Below are positions 34,301-58,000 of a stretch of 64,000 nt of DNA, piece after piece. The notes below the pieces were generated by a model. The model did not search any database. It saw nothing but the letters and a program-made list of their open reading frames with translations, and was not told the origin of the DNA. Location: assembly GCF_028769735.1 (NCBI RefSeq), contig NC_088194.1:3542319-3606318 (forward strand), given 5' to 3'. Positions within the stretch are counted from its first letter, which is position 1. Each line of letters starts with the position of its first letter. A program made the position numbers and the translations under genes. Origin of the DNA: Zonotrichia leucophrys gambelii (Eukaryota > Chordata > Aves > Passeriformes > Passerellidae).

Positions 34301-34815
34301 CCCTAAATCCCGGCATTTCCCCCAAAACACCCCAGATCCCAGCATTTCACCCCAAATCCCGGCGTTTCACCCCCAAACACCCCAAATCCCGGCATTTCCC
34401 CCCAAATCCCAGCGCTTCACCCCAAAACACCCCAAACCCCGGCGTTTCACCCCCAAACACCCCAAATCCCGGCGTTTCACCCCAAACCCCTGCAGGGACC
34501 GGCTGCGGGCTCCAGCACGAGCCGAGCCCCCTCCTACGAGCCCCAAAACCCCCGAATTTCACCCCAAATTCCCGAATTTCACCCCAAACCGCCGCTCTCC
34601 CCCCTCGGAGCAGCCGAGCCCCCTCCCCGCTCCCCGCAGCCCCAAACCCGCCCGATTTCGCCCCAAAGCCGCGTCCCCCCCTCCCCAAGGGCGGCGGGCT
34701 CTCCCCCTCAGGCCGAGCCCCGTCCCCTTTTCCCCGCTTTTCCCCCGTTTCCCCCCGGCCCGGGGTCGCCCCTCAGCCCGTACCTGTCCGGGGCCTGCGG
34801 AGGCCTCACGCTCAT
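19253..34815 (-). CDS. ARHGEF11: ARHGEF11 (PDZ-RhoGEF), 5' part: coding exons 1-8
   Basis: Eight minus-strand exons join in frame into 225 residues: 34784-34815, 27215-27306, 24455-24553, 23006-23055, 21865-21922, 21171-21313, 20440-20511 and 19253-19381. The start reads MSVRPPQAPDRLSS (human MSVRLPQSIDRLSS from memory). Residues about 42-122 are a PDZ domain, with the carboxylate-binding GFGF at 56-59. Then comes a proline-rich linker, DPEVQKHAAQILRNMLRQEE and EEQLEGARRRLSQLQLK. ARHGEF11 is a Rho guanine-nucleotide exchange factor that links G-alpha-12/13-coupled and plexin-B receptors to RhoA. Its PDZ binds plexin-B C-termini. The RGS-like, DH and PH domains are not in the window because the gap at 18648 interrupts the gene. 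ARHGEF12 is excluded mainly by the N-terminus and by the VVLVQSVRPGGAAM and GAYVALTLLGS wording. Confidence 0.93.
19400..20280. repeat. ARHGEF11 intron 7 minisatellite (cagcccgaaa type)
   Basis: Short 9-12 bp units (aacagcccgaaacagccc) alternate with a longer motif, agggaatcacggcagggttc, repeated about seven times. It fills the intron between exons 8 and 7. Frames here are artefacts. Confidence 0.85.
20440..20511 (-). CDS. ARHGEF11: ARHGEF11 exon 7
   Basis: 72 nt, phase 0 at both ends, acceptor ggccccgcag, donor gtactc. It encodes DPEVQKHAAQILRNMLRQEE plus AEFQ, one of the most conserved linker segments of the protein. Confidence 0.94.
20715..21145. repeat. ARHGEF11 intron 6 C-rich minisatellite
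   Basis: About 20 units of a 17-25 bp repeat (cccccacaatcccggt, gtcggtccccccgcagttcc). Confidence 0.88.
21171..21313 (-). CDS. ARHGEF11: ARHGEF11 exon 6, PDZ end and proline-rich linker
   Basis: 143 nt between gtccccag and gtgagg. It encodes SGAYVALTLLGSPPGAG, then a Pro/Glu-rich linker with alternating PEPEPEP, and ends PPQRITEPRPLQ. That end matches the human PPPQRITGPKPLQ segment. Confidence 0.92.
21370..21770. repeat. ARHGEF11 intron 5 repeat, about 80-95 bp units
   Basis: Units contain ggggaaatccacagggaaaa, ctccagggaaagtctgggat and a ggggaaatgtgagcggggat segment. About five copies. Confidence 0.85.
21865..21922 (-). CDS. ARHGEF11: ARHGEF11 exon 5, PDZ
   Basis: 58 nt between cccttgcag and gtgagt. 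It encodes VNGTMVSNSSHLEVVKLIK, which includes the second PDZ helix (His-Leu at its start), plus the first base of a Ser codon. Confidence 0.93.
21935..22975. repeat. ARHGEF11 intron 4 minisatellite
   Basis: Units combine gggaatgtgggaaagggctg, ggaaacgggaatttaccc and aaaaatcccccg (about 55-60 bp, variable). The array begins almost at the exon 5 acceptor. Confidence 0.9.
23006..23055 (-). CDS. ARHGEF11: ARHGEF11 exon 4, PDZ
   Basis: 50 nt between tgctgtgcacag and gtgggc. It encodes GGAAMRAGVQEGDRILK (first Gly split with exon 3), the central part of the PDZ fold. Confidence 0.92.
23290..24445. repeat. ARHGEF11 intron 3 minisatellite (tgtccatcccc type)
   Basis: Dozens of copies of tgtccatccccgtgtccatc and tgtccagctgtgtccacccc run up to the exon 3 donor. 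Because cat/atg recur in phase, long open frames appear on both strands. They are artefacts. Confidence 0.92.
24455..24553 (-). CDS. ARHGEF11: ARHGEF11 exon 3, first half of PDZ domain
   Basis: 99 nt, acceptor gtgccggcggcag, donor gtgcgt. It encodes LVQRCVIIQRDQHGFGFTVS then GDRVVLVQSVRP. GFGF is the peptide-carboxylate loop. Confidence 0.93.
24568..24672. repeat. 10-bp cacggacaca repeat next to ARHGEF11 exon 3
   Basis: About ten units of acacggacac with interspersed gggacag words, immediately upstream of the exon 3 acceptor on the minus strand. Confidence 0.85.
24770..26865. repeat. ARHGEF11 intron 2 minisatellite, about 26-bp unit
   Basis: The unit is ctgaccccatggacactgtc with variants (ccatggtcactgcccactct). 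About 80 copies over 2.1 kb, with some single-base deletions (near 25050, 26230, 26470). Confidence 0.93.
26866..27205. repeat. Second intron 2 minisatellite (gtgcccatga type)
   Basis: A 10-bp unit, gtgcccatga/gtgaccatga, in about 30 copies abuts the exon 2 donor. Confidence 0.9.
27215..27306 (-). CDS. ARHGEF11: ARHGEF11 coding exon 2
   Basis: 92 nt, acceptor ccatccccccag, donor gtggga. It encodes the Ser/Pro-rich N-terminal region LSSLPPSLEAPSERRSPGHP and following, matching the human RLSSLSSLGDSAPERKSPS region. It is wedged between minisatellites on both sides. Confidence 0.88.
27312..28885. repeat. ARHGEF11 intron 1 minisatellite (gaccgctgggcagcc type)
   Basis: Units of about 27-37 bp contain gtgaccgctgggcagccagg then acagacggacaga. 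About 45 copies start immediately beside the exon 2 acceptor. Confidence 0.93.
28886..29140. repeat. 20-bp cacggcccaggacagacgga repeat
   Basis: About twelve almost perfect copies of a derivative of the preceding array. Confidence 0.93.
29400..29565. repeat. Inverted copy of the 30260-31620 repeat family
   Basis: The sequence ttctgcccactgggttcctt, then ccacagctggaaaatcccac and aaacctgggatgaaccac, is the reverse complement of the units at 30.9-31.3 kb (which read gtggtttatcccaggtttcc and so on). It lies in ARHGEF11 intron 1. Confidence 0.75.
29868..30058. repeat. (TTTTATA)n AT-rich simple repeat
   Basis: Almost pure A/T of the form tatttttatatttatatttt, partly self-complementary. Confidence 0.92.
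30260..31620. repeat. ARHGEF11 intron 1 tandem repeat, about 110-125-bp unit
   Basis: About eleven units with the order gggaaggaacccagtgggga, gaaatgttgggaaatgggaa, ttttcctttttta..gtggttt and ccaaccgggaattcc. It alternates between two subtypes (caaattttggtgga and cctgaatttccatggg). Frames in it are artefacts. Confidence 0.92.
31680..31762. repeat. Short gattaacgtaat tandem repeat
   Basis: Four or five copies of tgattaacg(t)taa lie between the two larger repeat blocks. Confidence 0.7.
31840..33175. repeat. ARHGEF11 intron 1 tandem repeat, about 107-bp unit
   Basis: Units read aaatccaggatttatccctg, aaatcccaaataa, cagaaaatcctggaattct and atgggatgggaaagatcctt. About twelve copies, with a longer variant that contains gatcccagggatggaaaccc. 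Confidence 0.93.
33500..34560. repeat. ARHGEF11 intron 1 minisatellite (caccccaaatcccggcattt type)
   Basis: Units of about 30-35 bp with ttcaccccaaaacaccccaa, sometimes joined to a longer gagctgagccccctcccaga unit. It runs into the CpG-rich promoter region. Confidence 0.92.
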
Positions 34816-35165
34816 GGTGGAGCTCGGTCAGGGCAGCGCCCGGAGCCGCCGCCCCGCTCCGGCCGGCCCCGCCACCATGCCCGGCCGCGGCGGCTGCGGC
34901 GGCGGCCTCGGGGGGCCCCGAGCGAGCCCCGCGGGGCCCCGAGCGAACCCGCCGGGCTGCGGTTCGGTGCCGGCCCGGCCGAGCGGGGCTCCCCCTGCCG
35001 CCCTGCCCTGCCTGCCGCGGGGGCCGGGCTGAGGGAGAGGCCTGGAGGCCGCTCCCAATCCCCGGGCTCGCCCGGCCCCCCGCGCCCGGCACGGCGGGGC
35101 AGCGCCCGCGGCGGCTGAGGGGCGGCGGGGAGCGGGCGGGGACGGAGCGGGGGAGGGAGGGAGGG
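34580..35165 (-). promoter_or_regulatory. ARHGEF11: CpG island around ARHGEF11 exon 1
   Basis: GC- and CpG-dense sequence with GGGCGG/CCGCCC words surrounds the ATG at 34815 and extends upstream to about 35165. No TATA box is obvious. I infer a CpG-island promoter. The transcription start was not located. Confidence 0.65.
34784..34815 (-). CDS. ARHGEF11: ARHGEF11 coding exon 1 with start codon
   Basis: The ATG at 34815-34813 follows a GAGCTCCACC context. It encodes MSVRPPQAPD plus AG of a split Arg codon, then the donor GTACGG. The exon sits inside a CpG-dense block, as expected for a first exon. The phase (2) fits exon 2, which starts with G. Confidence 0.88.
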
Positions 35166-35179
35166 AGGGAGCGGGGGGA

Positions 35180-36345
35180 CACGGGGACAGTGCGGGGGAC
35201 AGTGAGTGACCGCGGGGTGTGAGGGGACACTGAGTGAGTGACCTGGGGGTGTGAGGGGACACTGAGTGACCTGGGGGTGTGAGGGGACAGTGAGTGACCG
35301 CGGGGTGCGGGGGACACTGAGTGACCGCGGGGTGCGGGGGACACTGAGTGACCGCGGGGTGTGAGAGGACACTGAGTGACCTCGGGGTGCGGGGGACACT
35401 GAGTGACCGCGGGGTGCGGGAGATAAAGGGGGACAGACAGGGAACAGTGTGATGTGGGGGTGTGAGGGACACTGAGTGACCGCGGGGTGCGGGGGACAGT
35501 GAGTGACCTCGGGGTGTGAGGGGACACTGAGTGACCGCGGGGTGCGGGGGACACTGAGTGACCGCGGGGTGCGGGAGATAAAGGGGGACACAAGGACAGT
35601 GTGGATGTGGGGGTGTGAGGGGACAGTGAGTGACCTCGGGGTGCGGAGGACACGAGACAGTGACAGGGACACGGTGATCTTGGGGTGCGGGGGACACGGG
35701 ACAGGGAGGGGGACACGGTGACCTCGGGGTGTGAGGGACAGAGAGTGACCTTGGGGTGCGGGAGGTGAGGGGGACAGTGAAGGGGACACGGTGACCTCGG
35801 GGTGTGAGGGACACTGAGTGACCTCGGGGTGCGGGAGATAAAGGGGACAGATAGGGGAACAGTGTGGATGTGGGGGTGTGAGAGGACACTGAGTGACCGC
35901 GGGACAGTGCGGGGACACTGAGTGACCGCGGGGTGTGGGGGACACTGAGTGACCTCGGGGTGCGGGAGATAAAGAGGGACAGACAGGGGGACAGTGTGGA
36001 TGTGGGGGTGTGAGGGGACACTGAGTGACCTCGAGGTGTGAGGGGACACAGAGTGACCTCGGGGTGCGAGGGACACGGGACAGTGACAGGGACATGGTGA
36101 TCTTGGGGTGAGGGGACACGGGACAGTGAGGGGGACACGGTGACCTTAGGGGTGTGAGGGACAGAGAGTGACCTTGGGGTGCAGGAGGTGATGGGGACAG
36201 CGAAGGGGACACGGTGACCTCGGGGTGTGAGGGACACAATGGACAGTGTGGGCTGGAGGGGACACTGAGTGACCTCGGGGTGCGGGGGACACAGGGGAGG
36301 ATTTGAGGGGACACTGAGTGACCTTGGGGTGTGGGGGACATGGGG
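35180..36345. repeat. Minisatellite upstream of ARHGEF11, about 27-bp unit
   Basis: Units contain gacactgagtgaccgcgggg then tgcggggga, in about 40 copies. It occupies most of the 2.1 kb between ARHGEF11 exon 1 and the ETV3 3' end. Minus-strand Ser/Pro-rich frames are artefacts. Confidence 0.93.
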
Positions 36346-36700
36346 ACAGTGTGGATGTGGGGACAGTGAGGGTTTGGGGACACCAATGGGGACAGTGTGG
36401 ATGTGGGGACAGTGAGGATTTGGGGACACCCATGGGGACAGTGAGGATCTGGGGACATGGGACAGTGAGGGTTTGGGGACACCAATGGGGACAGCTAGGA
36501 TTTTGGGGACAAGGGGACACTGAAGTTTTGGGGACACCCATGGGGACAGCGAGGATTTGGGTGTGGGGGACATGGGGACAGTGTGGATGTGGGGACAGTG
36601 AGGGTTTGGGGACACCCATGGGGACAGTGAGGATTTGGGGACATGGGGACACTGAAGTTTTGGGGACACCCATGGGGACAGCGAGGATTTTGGGGACACC
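36346..36700. repeat. Second minisatellite (ggggacacccatggggacag type)
   Basis: About 12 units of 25-45 bp with ggggacagtgaggatttggg. It adjoins the ETV3 polyadenylation region. Confidence 0.9.
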
Positions 36701-36869
36701 CAAAAACCCCCAAACCCCACAGCCAGAACCCCCAATCGGGAATTTTTGTGATCCAGGGAACCCCTGAGCTCCCCAAAATTTCGGCTCCCAAACCCCAAAA
36801 TCCCTCAGAAAACCCCAAAATCCAAAAACCCTCAGAAAAACCCCAAAAGCCCCAAAGAATCCAGCGAGC

Positions 36870-50962
<14,093 letters not shown>

Positions 50963-50979
50963 CTGCCGAGGGAAAGGGT

Positions 50980-53100
50980 CAGAAATGGGGGAAAAAATGG
51001 GGGAAAATGAGGGGAAATGAGGGGAAAAAGGGGGGGGGAAATTGGAAAAAATGGGGAAAAAATGGGAAAAATGGGGGAAAAATGGGGGAAAAATGGGGGA
51101 AAAAGATAGGGGTGGGGAAAAATGGGTGGAAAATTGGGGAAAAAAATGGGGTCAGCAGGGACAGCCCAGGAAATAGGGGAAAAAAAAGGGAAAAATGGGA
51201 AAAATGGGGGGAAAATGAGGAAAAAACCGGAGAAAAATGGGGTCAGGAGGCACCGCCCTGGAAATGAGGGAAAATGGGGAAAATATTGGGAAAATTGGGG
51301 AAAAATGGGAAAAATGGGGTGAGGAGACAATAACCAGGAAAAATGGGGAAAAATGGGGAAAAAAGAGAGAAAATTGGGAGGGAAAGGGGTCAGGAGACAC
51401 CGCCCAGGGGCTGAAATGGGGAAATAATGGGGAAAAATGGGGGAAATAATGAGGAGAAAATGGGAGAATAATGGGGAGAAAATGGGAGAATAATGGGGAG
51501 AAAATGGGGGACAAAAAGAGGGAAAATGAGGGGAAATTCAGAGAAAATGGAGAAAAAAAAAGGGGGAATAAAGTGGGGGAAAGGGGGGAAGAAATGGGAG
51601 AAAAATGGGGGGAAATGGGAGTAAATAGGGACAAAAAGGGGGAATAAAGGGAAATAAATGGGGAGGAAACTGAAGAAAATGGAAAAAACATGGGGAGAAA
51701 AAAAAAGGGGAAATAAGGGGAAGAAAAGAGGGAAAAAGGGTGGAAAAGGGAGAGAAAAACAAGGAATAAAAGGGAAATAAAGGGGAAATAAAGGGGAAAA
51801 AAAGGGGGAAAGGCAAGAGAAGAGGAAGAAAAGGGGAAAAAGGGGAAAATGGAGAGAAAGGAGCAGAAGGAGGGGAAGGAGAAGCAGAAAGGGAAATTTC
51901 CCTGGCTGGGGCTGCAGAGGAGACAAAACAAACCCAGCTCAGCCCCAGACGGGCTCGGCTGCCAAAATCCACAGCCGGGAGCGGGCCCGGGGTGTGCGGG
52001 GGGAATGGGGAAAAATGGGGAAAAAATGGGAAAAAAGGGGAAAAAATGGGGGAAAATGGGGAGAAAATGGGGAAAAAATGGAGAAAAAAGAAATGGGGGG
52101 AAAATGGGGAGAAGAAACAACGGGGGAAAATGGGGGGAAAACATGAGAGAGAAAAAAGATGGGGAGGGAAAAAAAACGGGAAATGGGGGAGAAAATGGGG
52201 GAGGGGAAACAGGGGAAAAATGGGGATGAAAATGGGAGAAAGGAAAATAAGAGAAATGAGGGGAAGGGAAAAATGGGAAAACGAGGGGAAAAATGGGGAA
52301 AAAATGGGGAAAAACATAGAGAAAAGTAGGGAGGGGAAAACGGGAAAAATAGGGAAAATAAGAAAAGGGAGAAGAAACAGAGAAAATGGGGAGGGGAAAA
52401 TGGGGAAAAAATGGGAAAAACATAGAGAAAAGTAGGTAGGGAAAAATGGGGGAAAAATAGAGAGAAAAATAGAGAAAATGGGGAGGGAAAAACGAAAAAA
52501 ATGGGGGAAAAATACAGAAAAACAGAGACGAAAAGGAGAGGGGAAAACAGGAAAAATGGGGTAAAAATAGGGGAAAAATAGAGAGAAAGGGGAGGGAAAA
52601 CGGAAAAAATGGGGAAATATGGAGAAAAATAGAGAAAAAATAGAGAGAAAGGGGAGGGGGAAACGGGGGAAAAAAGAGGGGAAAAATAGAGAGAAAGGGG
52701 AGGGAAAACGGAAAAAAATGGGTGGAAAATAAAGAAAAAAAAGAGATAAAAAGGGGAGGGGGAAATGGGGAAAAAGGGAAATAAAGGGGGGAGGAAAGGG
52801 GGGAAAATAAAGGGGAAATGGGAGAAAAGGGAAAGAAAAAGGAGAAAAATAGAGGAAAAGAGAAAATAGAGAAAGAGAAGGGGGGAAAATAGAGGGAAAA
52901 AAAAGAGAAAAATGGGGAGGGGGAAATGGGAAAAATGGGGGGAAAACACAGGAAAGGGGGAGGAGGAAATGGGGAAAAAGGGAAATAAAGAGGGGAAAAA
53001 CAGAGAAAAATGGGAAGCAAAAATGGGAAAAACGGGGGAGGGAAAACAAGGGGGAAACAGAGGGAAAATGGGGAAAAATGGGAAAAAAGGGGGAAAAAAG
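50980..53100. repeat. 2.1-kb purine-only tract (gggaaaaatgggg) upstream of ETV3 coding exons
   Basis: The plus strand is almost entirely A and G with sparse T, built from ggggaaaaatggg and gagaaaaatagag units, interrupted by a GC-rich non-repetitive piece at about 51890-52000. It lies between the putative first non-coding exon and the first coding exon. The 999-aa Phe/Pro/Ser frame on the minus strand is an artefact of the polypyrimidine complement. Confidence 0.93.
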
Positions 53101-53104
53101 GGGA

Positions 53105-54135
53105 AAGGGGGAATTTCCGTGCCGGGGCCGGCGGGCCGGGGTTCCCGGCAGAGCCCCCGAGCCCCGGCCCGGTCCCGTTCCCCAAATGGCGCCGGGCCCG
53201 CGGCCCCCCCGCCCCGCCGCGCTCCCGTCCCGGCGCCCCGAGCGTGTCCCGGCCTGCCCGGCCCGCCCCGGCCCCGGGCGCCGCCGCTCCCGCCGCTCCC
53301 GCCCGCAGCCACCCCCGGAGCGGCGCCGAGCGGAGCCGCGGCCTCCCCGCGCGGGACGGGGCTGGCCCGGTTCCCGTTCGTTCCCCGTTCGCTGCCGGTG
53401 CCGGTACCGGGGCGGGCGGGGGTCGCTCGCTGCTCGCCCCCGCTCGGTTCTGGGTAACCCCCGCCCCCCCCGGCCCCGCCTCTGGGGCCGCTCCGCGCTC
53501 AGCGCCGGCCCCCGCCGCCCTCCCCCGGTTACCGGGACCCCCCCGCCGGTACCGGCACTGCGCTGCGGCCCCGCCGCCCCCGGAGAGCGCCCGCTCCGCC
53601 CTCAGGGGGGGCTCCCCCTCATCCCCCCCGCTCTCCGGTACCCCCGGCAATCCCCCCACCCCTCCGGTACTCCCGGTACCCCCGGTACGAACCTGCGGGG
53701 GCGGCGCGGGCCGGGAGGAGCGAGGCGGGTTCCGGCACAAGGAGGAGGAGGAGGAGGAGGACGGGAAGGGAGGGGGGAAACGGGGCAGGAGGCGGGCGGG
53801 GACCGGGGCGGGGGGGGGGGCGGATCGTTCCCGGTAGTGCGGGGCGGGGGAGCGGAGGCGGCTCAGGCTCCGGCCGCTCGGTCCCGCTGCGGCCGCGGTC
53901 GGTGGCGCCGCCGCCTCTCGTCCGTGCCCTCCTTTCCCTTGTTGTTGTTCGTTCTCCTCCTTCCGCTCCTTCTCCTCCTCCCGGTGCCTCCCCCGCGCCG
54001 CCGCCGCCGCCGGAACCGGAACCGCCGCCGCCGCCCACGCGCTTCCGGGCAGCGCGCGCGCCCACGCGCTTCCGCTTCCGGTCCCGCTGAGGGGAGGGGG
54101 GAGAGGCGCGGGAGCGCGCGCGCGGGAAACGCCCC
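53105..54135 (-). promoter_or_regulatory. ETV3: CpG island, presumed ETV3 promoter and non-coding exon 1
   Basis: A 1-kb CpG-dense block contains GGAAGCGGAAG-type ETS words (minus strand near 54045-54085) and GGGCGG boxes. A possible donor on the minus strand at 53693/53692 (CGCAG before gttcgt) could end a first non-coding exon. The transcription start is not determinable. Proline/arginine-rich frames here are composition artefacts. Confidence 0.55.
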
Positions 54136-54169
54136 CTGCCCTCACAAACACGGGCCCGGAAAAACGGGA

Positions 54170-55040
54170 AAAAACAGCAATAAAACAGCGAGAAACGGGG
54201 CTAAAACCGGGATGAATGGAGAAAAACGGGCATAAACAAGGCCGAGAGGGGGCAAAACCTGAGATAAATGGGGATAAACAGGGCTAAAACCGGGATAAAT
54301 GGAATGAAAAGAGGGCAAAAGCCGGAATAAATGGAGAACACCAGATATAAACGGACCAAAGCAGGGCAAACCCGGGTATAAACGGAGCTAACCCGGGTAT
54401 AAACGGAGCTAACCCGGGTATAAACGGAGCTAACCCGGGTATAAACGGAGCCAAACACCCCAAACTGCCTGAAAAGCGGAGCCAGAGCAGCCCCGAGCGC
54501 AGGCCCAGACTGGGACCTAAACCGGGTACAAACAGACCTAAAATGGACCCAAACCAGGCCAAAAATTGGCCCCAAACCAGGCCCAGGATGCTCCCTAAAA
54601 CAGCCCCAAAACCAGCCCCAAAAAACCCCAAACCAGCCCCAAAATAGAACCAAACCCAGAGGCAAAACCAGGCCCCAAATACACCAAAACCCACCCCAAA
54701 ACCGGCCCCGAGTTCCCAAACACCCCAGAACCAGCCCCAAAATACCCGAAACCCTCCCCAAAATAGAACCGAACCCAGGGCCAAAACCAGGCCTCAAATA
54801 CCACAAAACCAGCCCCAAAACACCCCAAAAAAACCTCAAAAAACCCAAAATAGAACCAAACCTGGAGGGAAAACCAGGCCCCCAAAAAAACCCCAAAACC
54901 AGGCCCCCAAAAAAACCCCAAAACCAGGCCCCAAATGCCTCAAAACCAGTCCCAAAAAAACCTCAAAAAAACCCAAAACAGAACCAAACCCAGGGTGAAA
55001 ACCAGGCCCCAAATCCCCCAAAATCAGCCCCAAATCCCCC
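54170..55040. repeat. Intergenic minisatellites between ETV3 promoter and SLAM-like 3' end
   Basis: First gggataaatggagaaaaacg-type and cgggtataaacggagctaac units (four perfect copies near 54375-54450), then ccccaaaaccaggccccaaa-type units to 55040. No gene. Confidence 0.88.
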
Positions 55041-55054
55041 CAAACAAAGCACGC

Positions 55055-58000
55055 AGCCCAAACGTCACCAACATTTATTTGCTGATATTTACACGGTGGG
55101 TGTGGGTGGGGGGGTCCCCAATGTCCCTCCCAGGTTTTGGGGTCCCCAAGGTGTCCCCAATGTCCCTCCCCAAAACAGTCCCAGGCAGGAAATTGGGGAC
55201 AAACCCGAGGGTTTTGGGGTCAGAAACGGGGAAATCGGTCCAGTTGTGGGGTCAGGGGATCCTCCCACCCCAAATCCCCCTGAGGACCCCCCAAAAATCC
55301 ATCTGGGACCCCCATCTTGGGTCCCCCTCCCCAGCACAGCCCCAGGGATGGAATTGGGGACAAACCCGGGGATTTGGGGTCAGAAATGGGGAAATTGGTC
55401 CAGTTGTGGGGCTGAGGGAATCATCCCACCCCAAAACATGCGGGGACCCCAAAATCCCCCAGGGACGCCCCAAAAATCCATCTGGGACCCCCATCTTGGG
55501 TCCCCCTCCCCAAAACAGTCCCAAGCAGGGAATTGGGGACAAACCCGGGGATTTGGGGTCAGAAATGGGGAAATTGGTCCCTTTGTAGGGTCAGGGGATC
55601 CTCCCACCCCCAAACCCCCAGGGAGTACCCAGGGACCCCCAAATTCTGGCTCCACCACCCTGATGGGGATCCCCCTCCCCAAAACAGCCCCAGGGATGGA
55701 ATTGGGGACAAACCCGAGGGTTTTGGGGTCAGAAATGGGGAAATTGGTCCAGTTGTGGGGTCAGGGGATCGTCCCACCCCCAAATCCCCCAGGGACCCCA
55801 AAACCCCCAGGGACCCCCCAAAAACCCCTCTGGGACCTCCACCTTGGTCCCCCTCCCCAGCACAGCCCCAGGGATGGAATTGGGGACAAACCCGAGGGTT
55901 TTGGGGTCAGAAATGGGGAAATTGGTCCAGTTGTGGGGTCAGGGGATCCTCCCACCCCAAACCCCCCCGAGGACCCCCCAAAAATCCATCTGGGACCCCC
56001 ATCTTGGGTCCCCCTCCCCAAAACAGTCCCAAGCAGGAAATTGGGGTCAAACCCTGGGTTTTGGGGTCAGAAATGGGAAAATCCGTCCAGTTGTAGGGTC
56101 AGGGGATCGTCCCACCCCAAAACATGCGGGGACCCCAAAATCCCCCAGGGACCCCCCAAAAACCCCTCTGGGACCCCCATCTCGGGTCCCCCTCCCCAGC
56201 ACAGCCCCAGGGATGGAATTGGGGACAAACCCGGGGTTTTGGGGTCAGAAATGGGGAAATTGGTCCAGTTGTGGGGTCAGGGGATCCTCCCACCCCAAAA
56301 CCATTGGGGGCCCCAAATGGGACCCCCAAACCCCAGGGAGACCCCAGCCTGGAGCCCCTCCCCAGAACAGTCTCAGGGATGGCATCGGGGTCGGCCCCGC
56401 GGGTTTTGGGGTCAGAATGGGGAAATCGCCATTTGGTGGGTTTCCCCAAAGGAGAGGAACCCGGAGACCGGCTTGGGCACCCTCCCCACGCTCTCAGCCT
56501 TGCATGGGGTCCCGCTTTTGGGGTCAGCGGGAACCTCCGTATCCTTGTGGGTCCCCATTAGGGCTTGGACGACCCCAAAGCCTTTGGGGGTCCCCAAAAG
56601 GCCCGAGACCCCGAAATTTTGGGGTGGTGGTTTTTGGGTGGTATTTAGGGGTTGCGTTTTTGGGTGTTTGGGGTTGTTTTGGGTGGTTTTGGGTGTTTTT
56701 GGGTGTTTTGGGGTGGTTTGGGGTGGTTTTTGGGGTGTTTTGGGTGGTTTTGGGTTTGTTTTGGGGGTGGTTTTGGGTTGGTTTTGGGTGGTTTTGGGTG
56801 TTTTGGTGTTTTGGGTTGGTTTTGGGGTTTTGGGTGTTTTGGGGTGGTTTTGGGGTGGTTTGGGGTGTTTTTGGGGTTGGTTTGGTGGTGGTTTTGGGTT
56901 GGTTTTTGGGGTTGTTTTTGGGGTGTTTTGGGGTGGTTTGGTGGTGTTTTTGGGGTGTTTTTGGGTGGTTTTGGGTTGGTTTTTGGGGTGTTTTTGGGTT
57001 GGTTTTTGGGGTTGTTTTTGGGGTGTTTTGGGTTGGATTTGGTGGTGTTTTGGGGGTGTTTTGCGGTGGTTTTGGGTTGGTTTTTGGGGTGGTTTTTGGG
57101 GTGTTTTTGGGTGTTTTGGGGTGTTTTTGGGCTGGTTCTTGGGTTGGTTTTTGGGGTGTTTTTGGGGTGTTTTGGGGTGTTTTTGGGGTCGCTCACCTGG
57201 CCCTATGTCACCTCCTCGGCCGTGTCCTCGGGCCCTTTCTGCTCGGTGCCCCCCGGCGGCGACTTTGGGGCCTCGGGTTCGGCTTTTTGGGGTGCGCTGG
57301 GCTCCTTTGGGGCCTCGGGTTTTTGGGGTGCGCTGGGCTCCTTTGGGGCCTCGGCTTTTTGGGGTTTTTGGGGTGCGCTGGGCTCCTTTGGGGCCTCGGG
57401 TTCGGCTTTTTGGGGTGCGCTGGGCTCCTTTGGGGCCTCGGCTTTTTGGGGTTTTTGGGGTGCGCTGGGCTCCTTTGGGGCCTCGGCTTTTTGGGGTTTT
57501 TGGGGTTCGCTGGGCTCCTGGGGCGCCTCGGGGGGGCTGGGGCCCTGTGGGGCGACAACGGGGGGCCCCTGAGGTTTCTGGGGTCCCCCCACGGTTTTTG
57601 GGGTCTCTCCGAGGTTTTTGGGGTTTTTTTATGGTTTTTTGGGACTCCCACAGTTTTGGGCTTTCACTCCTGGATTTTTAGGACCCCCCTCCCCTGTGGT
57701 TTTTGGGATTTCTGAGGTTTTTTGGGGCTCGGATGTTTCTTTTTGGGGAACTCTCCCCGTTTTTGGGGAACTCTCCCCGTTTTTGGGGAACTCTCCCCAT
57801 TTTTGGGGCTCCCACTGTTTTTGGGATTTCCTGTGGTTTTATTTTGGGGCTCCCCACAGTTTTTTGGGATTCCCGTGGTTTTTAGGGACCCCCCCCCATT
57901 TTTTTTGGGGCTCCCTCTTGGTTTTTTGGGATTCCCGTGGTTTTTGGGATTCCTGCAGTTTTTTAGGACTCCTGCAGGGTTTTTTTTTAGGCGATTCCTG

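Noticed and set aside
34559..36798. Minus-strand Ser/Pro/His frames up to 656 residues spanning ARHGEF11 exon 1
   Set aside because: They read through the upstream minisatellite and CpG island. The exon 1 frame (MSVRPPQAPD) with its donor explains the locus.
51152..54151. 999-residue minus-strand frame rich in Phe, Pro and Ser
   Set aside because: The complement of the purine tract lacks stop codons by composition. It overlaps the ETV3 promoter and intron.
55096..57681. 861-residue plus-strand frame
   Set aside because: It arises from the 180-bp tandem repeat (divisible by three) joined to a G/T tract. The real gene is on the other strand.
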